DNA from: an uncultured Nostoc sp.
GTDB taxonomy: Bacteria; Cyanobacteriota; Cyanobacteriia; Cyanobacteriales; Nostocaceae
DNA: 64,000 bases
NCBI RefSeq assembly: GCF_937863485.1
Contig: NZ_CALMFY010000187.1
Coordinates: forward strand, 1 to 64,000
Direction: 5' to 3'
Part shown: piece after piece, positions 8,999 through 18,229 of the stretch
Layout of the letters: every line of letters starts with the position of its first letter
Position numbering within the stretch: the stretch's first letter is position 1
Notes under the pieces: generated by a model
Seen by the model: only the letters and a program-made list of their open reading frames with translations
Told to the model about the DNA's origin: nothing
The model's database searches: none
Program-made: the position numbers and the translations under genes

Positions 8999-9396
8999 CT
9001 CCGTTAGTAACTGACAGAATTTAAATTAAGTTTTACCACACAAGGTAAGCACTTCATAACCAACACCGAGAAAGTATGACAAAACTCCTCACTCTCTGAC
9101 ATCTAAGTCAGTTAAACATACATTCTCTTATTCCAGTGTAGATTAGCCTCACGTGTTGCAGCTAGTTATCAGTGGTGGCAAGCTAGGTGAAAGGATGTAA
9201 AAGCTTTATTTCTGGGGTTTTTTGGCGATACACGTTGCTTGTATAACAATTAAGCCTATAGTTTCTAAGACAGAACAGAGCTGTAAAATGCCCAACAGAG
9301 CAGGATTAGTTCCTTGCTGTAGCTTTAATAAAATATCTTTTGCTATCGATTGCCGCAATCTGCCTGAGAACTCCAAAATTCTGTGGCACATTATCT
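8999..9396. other. intergenic region, no confident gene
   Basis: This 398-base gap lies downstream of the glycosyltransferase-like gene. A 61-codon minus-strand frame (9206-9391) starts 5 bases after that gene's stop and has one hydrophobic stretch. It has no ribosome binding site or family resemblance, so I leave it unannotated. Confidence 0.4.
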
Positions 9397-10941
9397 TTAT
9401 GCTTCATCTACCCAATAAAGATAATATCGTTCACTATCCACCCAGCCTCTCTTAAAATCTTTGAGCGGAACAATCTTCAAGTCATTCCGGTTGACATTCA
9501 GTTTTTTATTTAGAATCAGCAAAATTTTCTTTTGGTCACCTTGATTTTTGAGTAGAGAATTAATTTGGCTTAATATTTCAGTTTCTTCAACATCTTGACG
9601 ACCTTTTTTAAATAGGGTAAAGCTTCCCATTTTTTGAAGCTCAGGATAGTAAAACTTTCGATTCAGATAACCCGATAAAGGAGCCATATTTGCATCTCGA
9701 CTGGCAACAATAAACTCATTATCTAATCCAGCTTTTTGAATATATTGAGATGTTTCTCGACTGGCAGAAAATGGTACAATTAAATCTCTTGAAAAACTAT
9801 AAATACCTCCTAAAAACTGGACATAAAGAATCAACATAAAAGCAATATGATGCCATTTTTGAACAAATGTAATTGAATTTGGACGAGCAGAAAACTTATC
9901 GAGTAAAACTCTAGAGTCTTGATAATAACTTCCCAGCCATAAAGCCGCTATTAGAACTAAATAGAAATGTCCAAAATGCCGAGGCATACCTATAAATCTA
10001 AAGTATGTAAAGGCAAATATCACACAATTCCCTATAATGTAGAAAAAGAAAGGAATTGGCTTTTTAGATAATTTAATCAAAGTTAAAATTACAATGAATA
10101 GAGCAATTATCGTACAAACAATTAAATCCAGCCATCTTTTGTGTTGAGGAATAATTAATAAATAACTACCAAATATTCTACCTATGCTTTTCAATAAATG
10201 ACGGATATCTAATTGTATTACCCAACCATTATTTAACCCACCATAAAGATAACTATCTATCGGCGGAGTAATAATATAAAGGGATAAAATAAAAGAAAAT
10301 ATGATAATTAAAATACTTAAAAATAAATCGTATTTTTGGCTTTGACTAAAATACTGCTGGCGATGTTCACTATCAAAACTGAATTCAGCTAGCAAAGTCA
10401 ATAATAAAGAAAATGATACGAGCAAACCATAAGCACTACTATTTGCTAGTAAACCCAATAAAATGGCCAAATAGGCATAAGTTATTTTTCTCGATAAGAA
10501 AACTGTACAAAAAGCAAAAATAAACAACATACTAAAGGCATAGTTTCGAGAAATTAAAAGATATTCATAAAAAGGAAAGAAACCAAAGGAAAACAGAAAC
10601 TTTTGTTGATAGTTAAAAGGGCTATATAGGCAAAAAACAGTAACTGAAACAACAGTAATTGCCAAATGAAAAATTTGCATAATAATAGGATTATCCACTA
10701 TTTTTCTCAGAAGTGCCAGAGAAAAATACCATAAAACAGGATGACCTTCATAATGGATATTTGCAACTAAATCCCCTAAAGATTCACTATCTCTGACAAT
10801 AAGCCAGGGATTTAGTTCATCTCGCCACATCGAATGGTTGAGAATACCTATTAAACCAAGAACCGAAAAAATAATGATAATAAACCAAGGAGAATGAAAA
10901 GGTAATGTTGAAGTATATTTGGTAATTTTTTCGTTTAACAT
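9397..10941 (-). CDS. polytopic membrane glycosyltransferase-like protein (GT-C fold candidate)
   Basis: The 514-residue protein has about ten transmembrane helices and a first extracytoplasmic loop containing WRDE (39-42) and EGHP (65-68). Acidic residues in this loop after helix 1 are typical of GT-C enzymes such as the PMT/ArnT (GT39) group, which transfer sugars from polyprenyl-phosphate donors on the outer face of the membrane. The C-terminal 120 residues are soluble. The AT content is high relative to neighbours, hinting at transfer. The substrate is unknown. It stands alone between small genes. Confidence 0.7.
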   Translation of the reverse strand: MLNEKITKYTSTLPFHSPWFIIIIFSVLGLIGILNHSMWRDELNPWLIVRDSESLGDLVANIHYEGHPVLWYFSLALLRKIVDNPIIMQIFHLAITVVSVTVFCLYSPFNYQQKFLFSFGFFPFYEYLLISRNYAFSMLFIFAFCTVFLSRKITYAYLAILLGLLANSSAYGLLVSFSLLLTLLAEFSFDSEHRQQYFSQSQKYDLFLSILIIIFSFILSLYIITPPIDSYLYGGLNNGWVIQLDIRHLLKSIGRIFGSYLLIIPQHKRWLDLIVCTIIALFIVILTLIKLSKKPIPFFFYIIGNCVIFAFTYFRFIGMPRHFGHFYLVLIAALWLGSYYQDSRVLLDKFSARPNSITFVQKWHHIAFMLILYVQFLGGIYSFSRDLIVPFSASRETSQYIQKAGLDNEFIVASRDANMAPLSGYLNRKFYYPELQKMGSFTLFKKGRQDVEETEILSQINSLLKNQGDQKKILLILNKKLNVNRNDLKIVPLKDFKRGWVDSERYYLYWVDEA

Positions 10942-11018
10942 TGTTAGTTAAAAATGAAATTTATTTGGATCAAAGTTATATAGCAATATAGCAATCCTAA
11001 ATGAGTTGTGAAAACTAT

Positions 11019-11049
11019 CGTAGACGCGCAGCGGCTTGCCGCAGGCTAC
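11019..11049. repeat. 31-bp dispersed repeat, inverted copy at 12455-12485
   Basis: The element contains GACGCGCAGCGGCTTGCCGC. A copy in the opposite orientation, differing at one base, lies at 12455-12485, 1.4 kb away. The core is itself partly palindromic. This word family is dispersed in Nostoc-type genomes. Confidence 0.8.
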
Positions 11050-11159
11050 TGCTAACGCCCCTGATCTGGTAGAGAAGGTGACTTTTCTACCAGACACTAC
11101 TTGAACGCAAAGCGTCTCGTAGAAAAAAGAAGAAAAGAAACAGATCATTCTCCTGATTT

Positions 11160-11762
11160 CTACTTATAACTTTCTGGCATACCCACTGGTGACAAACCTG
11201 CGATCGCTCGTAAGTTTTGGCAACGAATCAACTCAGTAAAATTTAAACCAGAACGCCCTTCAATTTTGGCTACCGCTTCAATTGCAGATAACAGATGCTG
11301 CGCTGCTTCAACTTCTGAATAACCGCGCCGCTGTGCTATCCGAATTGCTGCTGCATCGGCATTTAACTCTGACTCTTGAGATTTGTTAGTACGCCAGATC
11401 CGAAAAGCAGCGATCGCACTTAATCCCCCAGCTACGGCTATACCCACCACATCTGACTGTGCTGCTTCCAAGAATCCGCCTAACAGCCCGGCCAGCACCA
11501 CACCTTGATAAATGTCGGGTTTAAACCACTTTACCCCCGTCAACCAGCTAACCATCTGCAACAGCAGCAAGTCTCGTTGCGGCTTGGTCAAGCGACGCCA
11601 CAAATCAAAATTAATATATATCGGTCGCGCCTGATTCCAGGGTTGGGGAAAGGAGGCGTCAATCACTTTTGCCTGCTCTGGCTTACTAACGACTTTTGTC
11701 GTCATCCGACCAGAAGCAGGCATCACATCTAACAAACGGCGAATTTCAACATTTGGCTCCAT
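11160..11762 (-). CDS. DUF3318 domain protein
   Basis: The 200-residue protein matches in my reading the cyanobacterial DUF3318 family: a conserved N terminus (EIRRLLDVMPASGRM), the FDLWRRLTKPQRDLLLL segment, two hydrophobic glycine-rich helices in the middle (VVLAGLLGGFLEAAQ, VVGIAVAGGLSAIAAF), then ELNADAAAIRIAQRRGY. The last part, with its acidic and helical character after a membrane segment, faintly recalls M48-type membrane proteins, but no HEXXH is present. The role is unknown. It is monocistronic, and repeats lie on both sides. Confidence 0.8.
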   Translation of the reverse strand: MEPNVEIRRLLDVMPASGRMTTKVVSKPEQAKVIDASFPQPWNQARPIYINFDLWRRLTKPQRDLLLLQMVSWLTGVKWFKPDIYQGVVLAGLLGGFLEAAQSDVVGIAVAGGLSAIAAFRIWRTNKSQESELNADAAAIRIAQRRGYSEVEAAQHLLSAIEAVAKIEGRSGLNFTELIRCQNLRAIAGLSPVGMPESYK

Positions 11763-12033
11763 AAATTTAATTATTAGCCATAATGTGCATGGTAACTATT
11801 TTAGTTACTATTCGTGTTAACCTTTTATTTGTGACATACTTTAGCAATCTTTAAAAATAGCTGTTCTATTATTGAAAACCTCTACAAATTGCGATTTGTG
11901 AATAGACCAGACAAAGCCATAAAAATATTGATCAAGCAGTTTGATAGGATGGCGGGATTTTATGGTATCGGTTTGCCCCCAAGTTTAAAACCTCAAAGTT
12001 TTGGATAACCATTGAGACTATACTTGTAACGAC

Positions 12034-12294
12034 ATGGACGTTTTTGCTACCCTCCCGCCTGAATGGACCAATAAGGCAATACATGCCTATGAGTTTTGCT
12101 GTCCTAGCTGCCACTCAAGTAGCCGAGAAGCTGAAAAAGTTTGGCTAAATCGGCGATCGCCTGTACTTACAGAAGACCGTCGTCGCAAATGGCAAGAGTT
12201 TTACTACTGTCACTGTGGTTCTGTATGGTGGGCTTGGAGTAGCGATCGCCCCCCAATAGATATATCTAATCAGCCAGATTATAATCCCACATAG
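12034..12294 (+). CDS. small zinc-ribbon protein
   Basis: The 86-residue protein carries two Cys pairs, CCPSC near residues 22-26 and CHCG near 59-62, which can form a four-cysteine zinc ribbon. Aromatic residues cluster around the second pair (FYYCHCGSVWWAW). The family looks conserved and cyanobacterial, but I know no function. It stands alone, divergent from the DUF3318 gene, in a HIP1-containing region. Confidence 0.65.
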   Translation: MDVFATLPPEWTNKAIHAYEFCCPSCHSSSREAEKVWLNRRSPVLTEDRRRKWQEFYYCHCGSVWWAWSSDRPPIDISNQPDYNPT

Positions 12295-12454
12295 GAAAGT
12301 GGATTAAATAACTTATAAAACTCTACCTGCTTACTTGAGGAACAAAATCTAACTGCATTTTAGACTCTTAGGGACTTCCAAATAAAAAAGTATCCCAAAA
12401 CTGACGCAAAAATCCTCTTTCTTTCTCCTCTCTGTGTTCTCTGCGTCTGGAGTG

Positions 12455-12485
12455 GTAGCCTGCGACAAGCCGCTGCGCGTCTACG
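12455..12485. repeat. 31-bp dispersed repeat, inverted relative to 11019-11049
   Basis: This is the reverse complement of the element at 11019-11049 with one substitution (GCGACAAGC for GCGGCAAGC). Confidence 0.8.
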
Positions 12486-12541
12486 TTTATTTGGATAATT
12501 TATTTCTTGGAAATCCCTTATTAATCACTGTGAATAACAAA

Positions 12542-12569
12542 CAAAAGCCCACTTTAAAGTGGGCTTTTG
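12542..12569 (-). terminator. intrinsic terminator of the porin gene
   Basis: A perfect inverted repeat, CAAAAGCCCACTTT/AAAGTGGGCTTTTG, lies 38 bases after the porin stop codon. It carries T-runs on either strand, so it can act bidirectionally. Confidence 0.85.
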
Positions 12570-12606
12570 CTGACCTAATTCTGAGCTTTGTTTACCATCA
12601 CCAATT

Positions 12607-14247
12607 TTAGAAGGTGAAGGTAGTACGTAGAGTGCCTACGTATTCAGTGTCGTTAGCATCGTTATGCTCTGGATTGAAGATTACCAACAAGCCAGGAGTG
12701 ACTTGAATATTATCGGAAACCTTTAACTTGTAAAGACCCTCTAAGTGATAAGATATATCGTCATCTAAGTTAACATTGGCAGCAACATTTTTTATGCTGC
12801 CACCCGTAACTCTCGGTGGTTGACCAAAAATAACACCTAAGACGTTGCCTTTTCCACCAAAGTCTCTCAAAGCAAGCGATCCAGCCCAGTACCAAATATG
12901 TGCGTCTGTACCTGCATTAGCACCAGTCTGAGCATCAGCAGTTGTATAACCTCCCCAACCACTAATAGCCAACTTGCTAAATTGGAAGGTAGCTTCTACA
13001 CCGTAGTTATTGGATTCGGTACGAGTGTTATTCCCAAAGGGATTGTTGGCAAAAGTACTACCTGTACCTTGGAAAAGGTTGTTGTTAACATTATTGTTAA
13101 CAAGATCAGTTTGATAAGTGCGGGCGTAGGTTAGACCAATGTTAAAAGCTTTGGTGAGTTGGAAAGATAACTGACCAAATATAGCGTTATCACCATCCAA
13201 TAGCCCATTATTAAGGGTAGGGTCATTAGCAGTCCTAGCTATATAAGCACCAGTCAAGCTGATAGGGCCATTAGGATTGAAGGTAACAGTCAAACCAGCG
13301 CCACCTTGACCTTGACGATATATGGGGCTGAAACGTCCATAGCGGGAGAGAGCACCTCTAGCAGAGCTAGCAAAGTCAGGGTTGAAGGTATTAACGTTTT
13401 CGTATAACTCAGCATTAGTAGCATCAACTTTGATACGCACTGCATTATTAAAGTTGAAAGCATAATTGAGTTTATCGATTACAACAGAGTTGTTGTTATT
13501 ACCGTCAAAGGCCAAGCGGGTCATGTTAGTACCGCTCACAGCAGCATTAGAGATGGTGTTGTTAGCATTCAGACGAATTTGCAACTGGTCTTTACCAGTG
13601 AAACTGCTCAACAAGTTCAAACGAACGCGGTCAGAAAAAGTAGTGTTAGAATCCAAGTTTTGAGTCGGATTACCACCAGGAACTGCTCTATTGTTACCAA
13701 AAACATCAGACACGGCGAAAACTGCTTCTCCAACCAACTTGGTAGTAGTAGAGAACTGATTGGCTTCCAACTCAGAAGTGCGAGCTTCTAGTCCATCTAC
13801 ACGACCACGCAGGGTTGCTAGTTCAGCAGAATATTCTTCTTGTAAACGCTGTAAAGTAGCCAGGTCTTGTTTAGTGACCAAATCGGCTGTAGCTGTAGCA
13901 ATCAGTTCGTTAACCCGATCTAAACAGGCATTCAAACCTGCGGCAAATTCATAACGGGTCATAGCCCGGTTCCCACGATAGGTACTGTTGGGATAACCTG
14001 CAATACAGCCGTAGCGCTCAACTAGAGATTGTAAAGCTTGGAATGCCCAATCCGTGGGTTGCACATCCGAAAATTGCGAAACTGATGTTACCTGACTCAT
14101 GCTGTCAGAGTCTTGAGCTTCAGATAACTGGGCAACATTTGTTACCTGTTCGTTGACTTCAGCGGCTAAAGCACTATTTGCAACGAAAAATGTAGCAGCG
14201 ACAATAACCGGACTAACCTTAAAAAGATTCCAGAATCGTTTTGTCAT
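12607..14247 (-). CDS. SLH-domain outer-membrane porin (cyanobacterial iron uptake porin family)
   Basis: The protein has a signal peptide (MTKRFWNLFKVSPVIVAATF, cleaved after ALA). An SLH domain follows (FSDVQPTDWAFQALQSLVER, CIAGYPNSTYRGNRAMTRYEF), which anchors to peptidoglycan-linked polymer. A short coiled coil (LATLQRLQEEYSAELATL) leads into an OprB-like beta-barrel ending in aromatic TFTF. This is the main outer-membrane channel type of cyanobacteria, and homologues have been linked to iron and small-solute uptake. I place the start at 14247, where the signal peptide begins. Frame upstream to 14328 is open but would add a non-signal extension. A strong terminator follows. Confidence 0.9.
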   Translation of the reverse strand: MTKRFWNLFKVSPVIVAATFFVANSALAAEVNEQVTNVAQLSEAQDSDSMSQVTSVSQFSDVQPTDWAFQALQSLVERYGCIAGYPNSTYRGNRAMTRYEFAAGLNACLDRVNELIATATADLVTKQDLATLQRLQEEYSAELATLRGRVDGLEARTSELEANQFSTTTKLVGEAVFAVSDVFGNNRAVPGGNPTQNLDSNTTFSDRVRLNLLSSFTGKDQLQIRLNANNTISNAAVSGTNMTRLAFDGNNNNSVVIDKLNYAFNFNNAVRIKVDATNAELYENVNTFNPDFASSARGALSRYGRFSPIYRQGQGGAGLTVTFNPNGPISLTGAYIARTANDPTLNNGLLDGDNAIFGQLSFQLTKAFNIGLTYARTYQTDLVNNNVNNNLFQGTGSTFANNPFGNNTRTESNNYGVEATFQFSKLAISGWGGYTTADAQTGANAGTDAHIWYWAGSLALRDFGGKGNVLGVIFGQPPRVTGGSIKNVAANVNLDDDISYHLEGLYKLKVSDNIQVTPGLLVIFNPEHNDANDTEYVGTLRTTFTF

Positions 14248-14373
14248 GTTTTTTAGCTCACTCACACCTACTAATCCAATCATCGTAAAATGCTTATAAC
14301 ACTTTACTTTCAGGAATTTTACACACAATCACAGTCCGGATTATACCTTTATACTGTGATAAATACAAGTCAT

Positions 14374-14562
14374 TTAATATAGTGCTGAACTATAATTTTC
14401 AATTAATTTATTTGGTAAGCGCAAAATAATGCGGCGTTTGTGACGTAAAACTGTTCCTTTTTCCTGCAACTGTTGTAGGAGTCGGGTAACTGTTATTAAT
14501 ATGGTATTTAACACTTCAACAATATCTTGATGGGTAACATAATTATCAGGGAATCTCGCTAT
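14374..14562 (-). pseudogene. Crp/NtcA-family regulator, helix-turn-helix relic
   Basis: On the minus strand this stretch reads IARFPDNYVTHQDIVEVLN, then ITVTRLLQQLQEKGTVLRHK and RRIILRLPNKL. This is recognisably the C-terminal DNA-binding domain of Crp/Fnr family regulators (compare LTHQ-x-IAE-x(4)-RVTVTRLL in NtcA). No start codon or cyclic-nucleotide domain precedes it: a stop lies at 14563-14565. The otherwise conserved turn has drifted (NTILIT). It is best read as the remaining third of a dead regulator gene. It lies just upstream of the porin gene. Confidence 0.65.
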
Positions 14563-14894
14563 TTACAATGATTAAGAAACTCTAATGATTTGGATCAAAA
14601 TTTACCTGTATATCTGAAGGTGTATTCTTCTGAATCAGAGCTAGGGACTAACTCCAAATCTTTTCATGGCAACAACTTCTGGTTTAAGGTATCTATCAGT
14701 AAGATAGACCGGAATTTTTCAGTTATTTATCTGTTACTTTAATTGTGCAAGTTTAAGAAAAGGTAAGCTTTTAGTAAAATATTTAGTTAACTTATTTTAA
14801 TAATTTGGTATTTTCTGAAGACTGAGTAAGTATGTAGGCGCAAATAATTATGAAGATATAGGGTGAAATGGCGCTTACTAAATCGCTGGATTTA

Positions 14895-14925
14895 GCTCCC
14901 CGACTTCTTGAAGAAGTCGGGGAGC
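14895..14925 (-). terminator. strong hairpin after phoU
   Basis: A perfect stem, GCTCCCCGACTTCTT/AAGAAGTCGGGGAGC, lies 15 bases after the phoU stop codon. There is no T-run on the minus strand, and the same word family (CCCGACTT...AAGTCGGG) recurs at 62731-62762, so it may be a repeat reused as a transcript end. Confidence 0.6.
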
Positions 14926-14940
14926 TGGGCAGCACGTCAA

Positions 14941-15609
14941 TTAAGAGCGTTGACCGGTAACAATATATGCTACCCTTTGACCAATATTAGTGGCATGATC
15001 TGCCATGCGTTCCAGACAACGAATTGCCAGTGCCAGCAGCACAATTGGCTCGACTACCCCTGGCACATCGCGTTGTTGAGCTAAAGTCTGATAAACGCGA
15101 TCGTAGGCATCGTCTACAGTATCATCTAGGTGCTTTAAACGGCGTCCACCAGCCTCATCGAAATCTCCCAAAGCCTTCAAGCTAGTTGCTAGCATCGCCT
15201 GCGCGTGAAGGGACATAGCTTCAATATCTGGCAAACACGTATGAGGCGCATAAGGAAAAATTTTAATCGCAATCTCAGCTAAATCCTCAGCATAATCGCC
15301 AATGCGCTCTAAGTCTCGCACCAACTGCATAAAGGCACTCAAGCAGCGCAAATCTTGTGCTGTAGGCGCTTGCAGCGTCATAATCGCCGTACACTCTGAT
15401 TCTATTTGCCTATAAAAGCGATCAATCTTTTTATCTAATCGGGGAAGTTCCTCAGCTGCTGTTAAGTTACGAGCAAATAACGCTTGGTGGCTGAGGCGAA
15501 ATGATTGTTCTACCAAAGCACCCATGCGTAATACATCCCGTTCTAAGCGCCTAATGGCGCGTGCGAGTTGGGGTCTTTGAGGATTGGGAGTATAATCGAC
15601 AGCTTTCAC
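14941..15609 (-). CDS. phoU: phosphate signalling protein PhoU
   Basis: The 222-residue all-helical protein has two tandem PhoU domains. Each contains the acidic metal-binding motif with E/D-rich helices (LVRDLERIGDYAEDLAEIA near 110-128 and AIRCLERMADHATNIGQRV near 196-214). PhoU connects the Pst phosphate transporter to the sensor kinase and represses the Pho response when phosphate is plentiful. It is the last gene of sphR-sphS-phoU, with only 28 bases after sphS, so it is probably co-transcribed. Confidence 0.93.
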   Translation of the reverse strand: MKAVDYTPNPQRPQLARAIRRLERDVLRMGALVEQSFRLSHQALFARNLTAAEELPRLDKKIDRFYRQIESECTAIMTLQAPTAQDLRCLSAFMQLVRDLERIGDYAEDLAEIAIKIFPYAPHTCLPDIEAMSLHAQAMLATSLKALGDFDEAGGRRLKHLDDTVDDAYDRVYQTLAQQRDVPGVVEPIVLLALAIRCLERMADHATNIGQRVAYIVTGQRS

Positions 15610-15637
15610 ACTTGTTGTCTCAAACGTGAAGATATAA

Positions 15638-16957
15638 TTAACTATAGTCTTGGCTTAAGGAGTTTGCCATAACTTCATGAAATTGGAGTTGCATCCACGC
15701 ACCGCCAGTTTCTGGATGGTTCATAGCTTTGATTGAACCACCGTGGGCGAGAAGAATTTGCTCAACGATCGCTAATCCTAAACCATTGCCAACGATCGCC
15801 CCTATGGAGTTACCATCTTGGGGGAAATGGGTTCGCGCTTTATCTCCTCGATAAAATCGCTCAAAAACGTGGGGTAAATCTGCCTCAGAAAACCCGACTC
15901 CAGAATCAATCAGATTTATTTCCAGCATTGGGGAAGCCCCATCATTATCTTTTGTTGATAAGATTTTTGTTTCAACGTGAATACTTGTACCAGGAGGACT
16001 GTACTTAATGCTATTGTCTAGCAAGTTGAGAAAAACCTGGTAAATACGGGCTTCATCTGCCTTAATCCAAAGATTTTCTAGGCCAGAATAAGCAAGAGAC
16101 AAATGTTGGCGCCCTGCCAAGGGTTCTAGTGTTTCCCAAACAGATGCAATTAGCGATCGCAATTCTACAGCTTTAGCTTGCAATTGCATATTTGGGTTTG
16201 CTTCCATTTGGGTAAGTTCTAACCAGCTTTGCACTAAGTTAATCAGCCGATCAACTTCTTGCATTAGGCGGTTAACCCAGCGATCTAAAGGTGGTTCCAA
16301 GCGGGTTTGTAGCGTTTCTACAACCAAGCGAATCGATGTTAACGGCGTTCTGAGTTCGTGTGCTAGATCAGAAAAAGAGCGATCGCGTATTTGATTTATA
16401 TCTAATAGGGGTTGACGATTTTCTAAAAAGACTCCCACTTGTCCATTGGGTAAAGGCAAGCTAGACGCCCGCAAAGCCAAAGATTTTATTGTTGCCATCT
16501 CTGCCGCATCATCACAAGATGGATGAAATATCCATTCTCGCGTCTGTGGTTTTTGTCGATCACGAGTTTGCTCAATTAAATGGTCAAGTTCGTAAGACCT
16601 TACCAACTCTAGTAACAAGCGCACCTGTTCTGGTTGCCACCTTTGCAGATACAAAATTTCCTGCGCCTGCTGATTGCACCACAGCAGTTGATTTTCTTCA
16701 TCCACCTGCAAATATCCCACTGGTGCAAAATCTAGTAGGTCTTGGTAAGTTTGCAACGACTGCTGCAAATCTTGCCGCTGCTGTTTCACCATCGCTATTT
16801 CCTGCCGCAACGCAGGAATCAGCAGCAGTCCCATCTTGTCAGAGTGCGAGGTTAACGGTCGGAGTAAGCGCCCCAGGTAGCGATTAAGTTGAACCTGTTG
16901 CCAAACCCAAAACCCAATGCCTACCGCTAAACCCAGAAAAAATCCCAATAAAAGCAT
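15638..16957 (-). CDS. sphS: phosphate-sensing histidine kinase (SphS/PhoR family)
   Basis: The 439-residue kinase has an N-terminal hydrophobic helix (residues 2-20), a PAS domain (about 70-180, YQDLLDFAPVGYLQVDEE), and a HisKA dimerisation domain with phospho-acceptor His200 in FSDLAHELRTPLTS. The HATPase domain shows N box NLLDNSIKYSP, G1 box DSGVGF and G2 box GNGLGLAIVEQIL. SphS is the cyanobacterial PhoR equivalent that phosphorylates SphR under phosphate limitation; its N-terminal hydrophobic segment and PAS domain are needed for membrane sensing. Position between sphR and phoU supports the call over other kinases of similar architecture. Confidence 0.9.
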   Translation of the reverse strand: MLLLGFFLGLAVGIGFWVWQQVQLNRYLGRLLRPLTSHSDKMGLLLIPALRQEIAMVKQQRQDLQQSLQTYQDLLDFAPVGYLQVDEENQLLWCNQQAQEILYLQRWQPEQVRLLLELVRSYELDHLIEQTRDRQKPQTREWIFHPSCDDAAEMATIKSLALRASSLPLPNGQVGVFLENRQPLLDINQIRDRSFSDLAHELRTPLTSIRLVVETLQTRLEPPLDRWVNRLMQEVDRLINLVQSWLELTQMEANPNMQLQAKAVELRSLIASVWETLEPLAGRQHLSLAYSGLENLWIKADEARIYQVFLNLLDNSIKYSPPGTSIHVETKILSTKDNDGASPMLEINLIDSGVGFSEADLPHVFERFYRGDKARTHFPQDGNSIGAIVGNGLGLAIVEQILLAHGGSIKAMNHPETGGAWMQLQFHEVMANSLSQDYS

Positions 16958-17010
16958 TTGAGTTGTTAGTTTCTTCGTGACTACTAAAAACTAACAACTA
17001 TCCAAACTAA

Positions 17011-17763
17011 TTATCCAAACCTATAGCCAAAACCTCGGACAGTCACAATATATTCGGGATGACTGGGGTCTTGCTCTAATTTTTCGCGCAACCACCGAAT
17101 GTGAACGTCTACGGTTTTACTATCGCCGACGAAATCTGGCCCCCAAACCTGGTCGAGCAATTGTTCCCGTGACCATACCCTACGGGCATAACTCATAAAC
17201 AGTTCCAGGAGGCGGAACTCTTTGGGAGAAAGATTCACCTCTTGACCACGAACCAGCACGCGACATTCTTGGGGATTCAATGTGACATCCTTGAATTTTA
17301 ATACTGGCAGTTGTGGTAAATTACTTAGACGTTGGCGGCGGAGTAAAGCGCGGCAACGAGCCACTAACTCACGCATACTAAAGGGTTTGGTCAGGTAATC
17401 ATCTGCTCCCACCTCTAACCCCAGAACACGGTCAGTTTCACTACCCTTAGCACTGAGGATTAAAATAGGTACTGGGTTTCCTTGATGACGTAGCAAACGG
17501 CAAATATCTAACCCATTGATTTGAGGCAGCATCAAATCAAGAATGATCAAATCAAAGGGAAGTTCTCCTGAATTGGTTTCAAAACTTTTGAGATACTCTA
17601 TAGCAGACCGCCCATCGGGGGCAGTTATCACCCGATAACCTTCCTCTTCCAGGGCTACAGCTAGCATTTCCTGGATTAATTCTTCATCTTCTACTACTAG
17701 AATACGGCTGGTTTGTCCAATGTCCGTTGTGGCAGAATATTTGGTCGATTCACTGGTATACAT
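17011..17763 (-). CDS. sphR: phosphate response regulator (SphR/PhoB family)
   Basis: This OmpR/PhoB-type regulator has a receiver domain with the acidic pair in VVEDEE and phospho-acceptor Asp76 (LIILDLMLPQ). The switch-face motif ILSAKGSETDR and conserved lysine (YLTKPF) follow, then a winged-helix domain ending in the wing (VDVHIRWLREKL, VRGFGYRFG). It activates the Pho regulon. I chose the ATG at 17763; the open frame extends to a TTG at 17799 with no ribosome site. It leads a three-gene operon with sphS (53-base gap) and phoU. Confidence 0.9.
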   Translation of the reverse strand: MYTSESTKYSATTDIGQTSRILVVEDEELIQEMLAVALEEEGYRVITAPDGRSAIEYLKSFETNSGELPFDLIILDLMLPQINGLDICRLLRHQGNPVPILILSAKGSETDRVLGLEVGADDYLTKPFSMRELVARCRALLRRQRLSNLPQLPVLKFKDVTLNPQECRVLVRGQEVNLSPKEFRLLELFMSYARRVWSREQLLDQVWGPDFVGDSKTVDVHIRWLREKLEQDPSHPEYIVTVRGFGYRFG

Positions 17764-18164
17764 TGATATCACAAAAGTCTGGGACTGTGCCTGTATCAAT
17801 TAGAATGATTTAATCTATTATGTCGCCTTAGTGCAACCGTGCTTCTACTAGAGTTTATTCTTTTAGATTTTCTTTACAAAAAGTAACATATACCACAGCA
17901 CCCTCCTAAATCATAATCTCTGTGGCTGCAAGCTTCTAATAGTCTTTTAATTAAGGACTTTGCATATTCAAATTCCTAAATAGCTTCATTCTGTCTTAAC
18001 AATGGGGAGCAGGTGATAGGTGATATAACGATTCTCATTGGAATGATGTACACGAGTCGGGACACGCCATTGCCCATTGCTATCAACTTAAGGTGAAAGC
18101 CAGTCTAGAACCAGCTTTTAGAGATTGTCTCGAAAAGAAGTCTCTGACTGGGAATGCCTAATGA

Positions 18165-18229
18165 GAGGCTCCGCCTCAAAACTAGCGGCAGAGCCGCAAT
18201 TGAAGAGCATTTCCAGCCTCTGGCTGGAA
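18165..18229. repeat. three consecutive 3-nt-loop hairpins
   Basis: Three perfect inverted repeats stand in a row, each with a three-base loop: GAGGC-TCC-GCCTC (18165-18177), GCGGC-AGA-GCCGC (18185-18197) and TTCCAGCC-TCT-GGCTGGAA (18211-18229). Their arms are unrelated to one another, so this is a composite of palindromes rather than one duplicated unit. Confidence 0.8.

Larger units (their letters stand above)
12295..12606. other. intergenic region with repeat and terminator
   Basis: The gap holds the inverted copy of the 31-bp repeat (12455-12485) and the porin terminator (12542-12569). I see no gene. Confidence 0.6.

Noticed and set aside
9206-9391. 61-codon minus-strand frame just after the GT-C gene
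   Set aside because: Close spacing and one hydrophobic stretch are suggestive, but there is no ribosome site, family match or codon bias to support it.
10948-11148. 66-codon minus-strand frame before the GT-C gene
   Set aside because: It is made largely of dispersed repeat words, with no family resemblance.
11019-12485. Transposon bounded by the 31-bp inverted repeats
   Set aside because: No transposase or target duplication is present, and the repeat is a dispersed word of this genome type.
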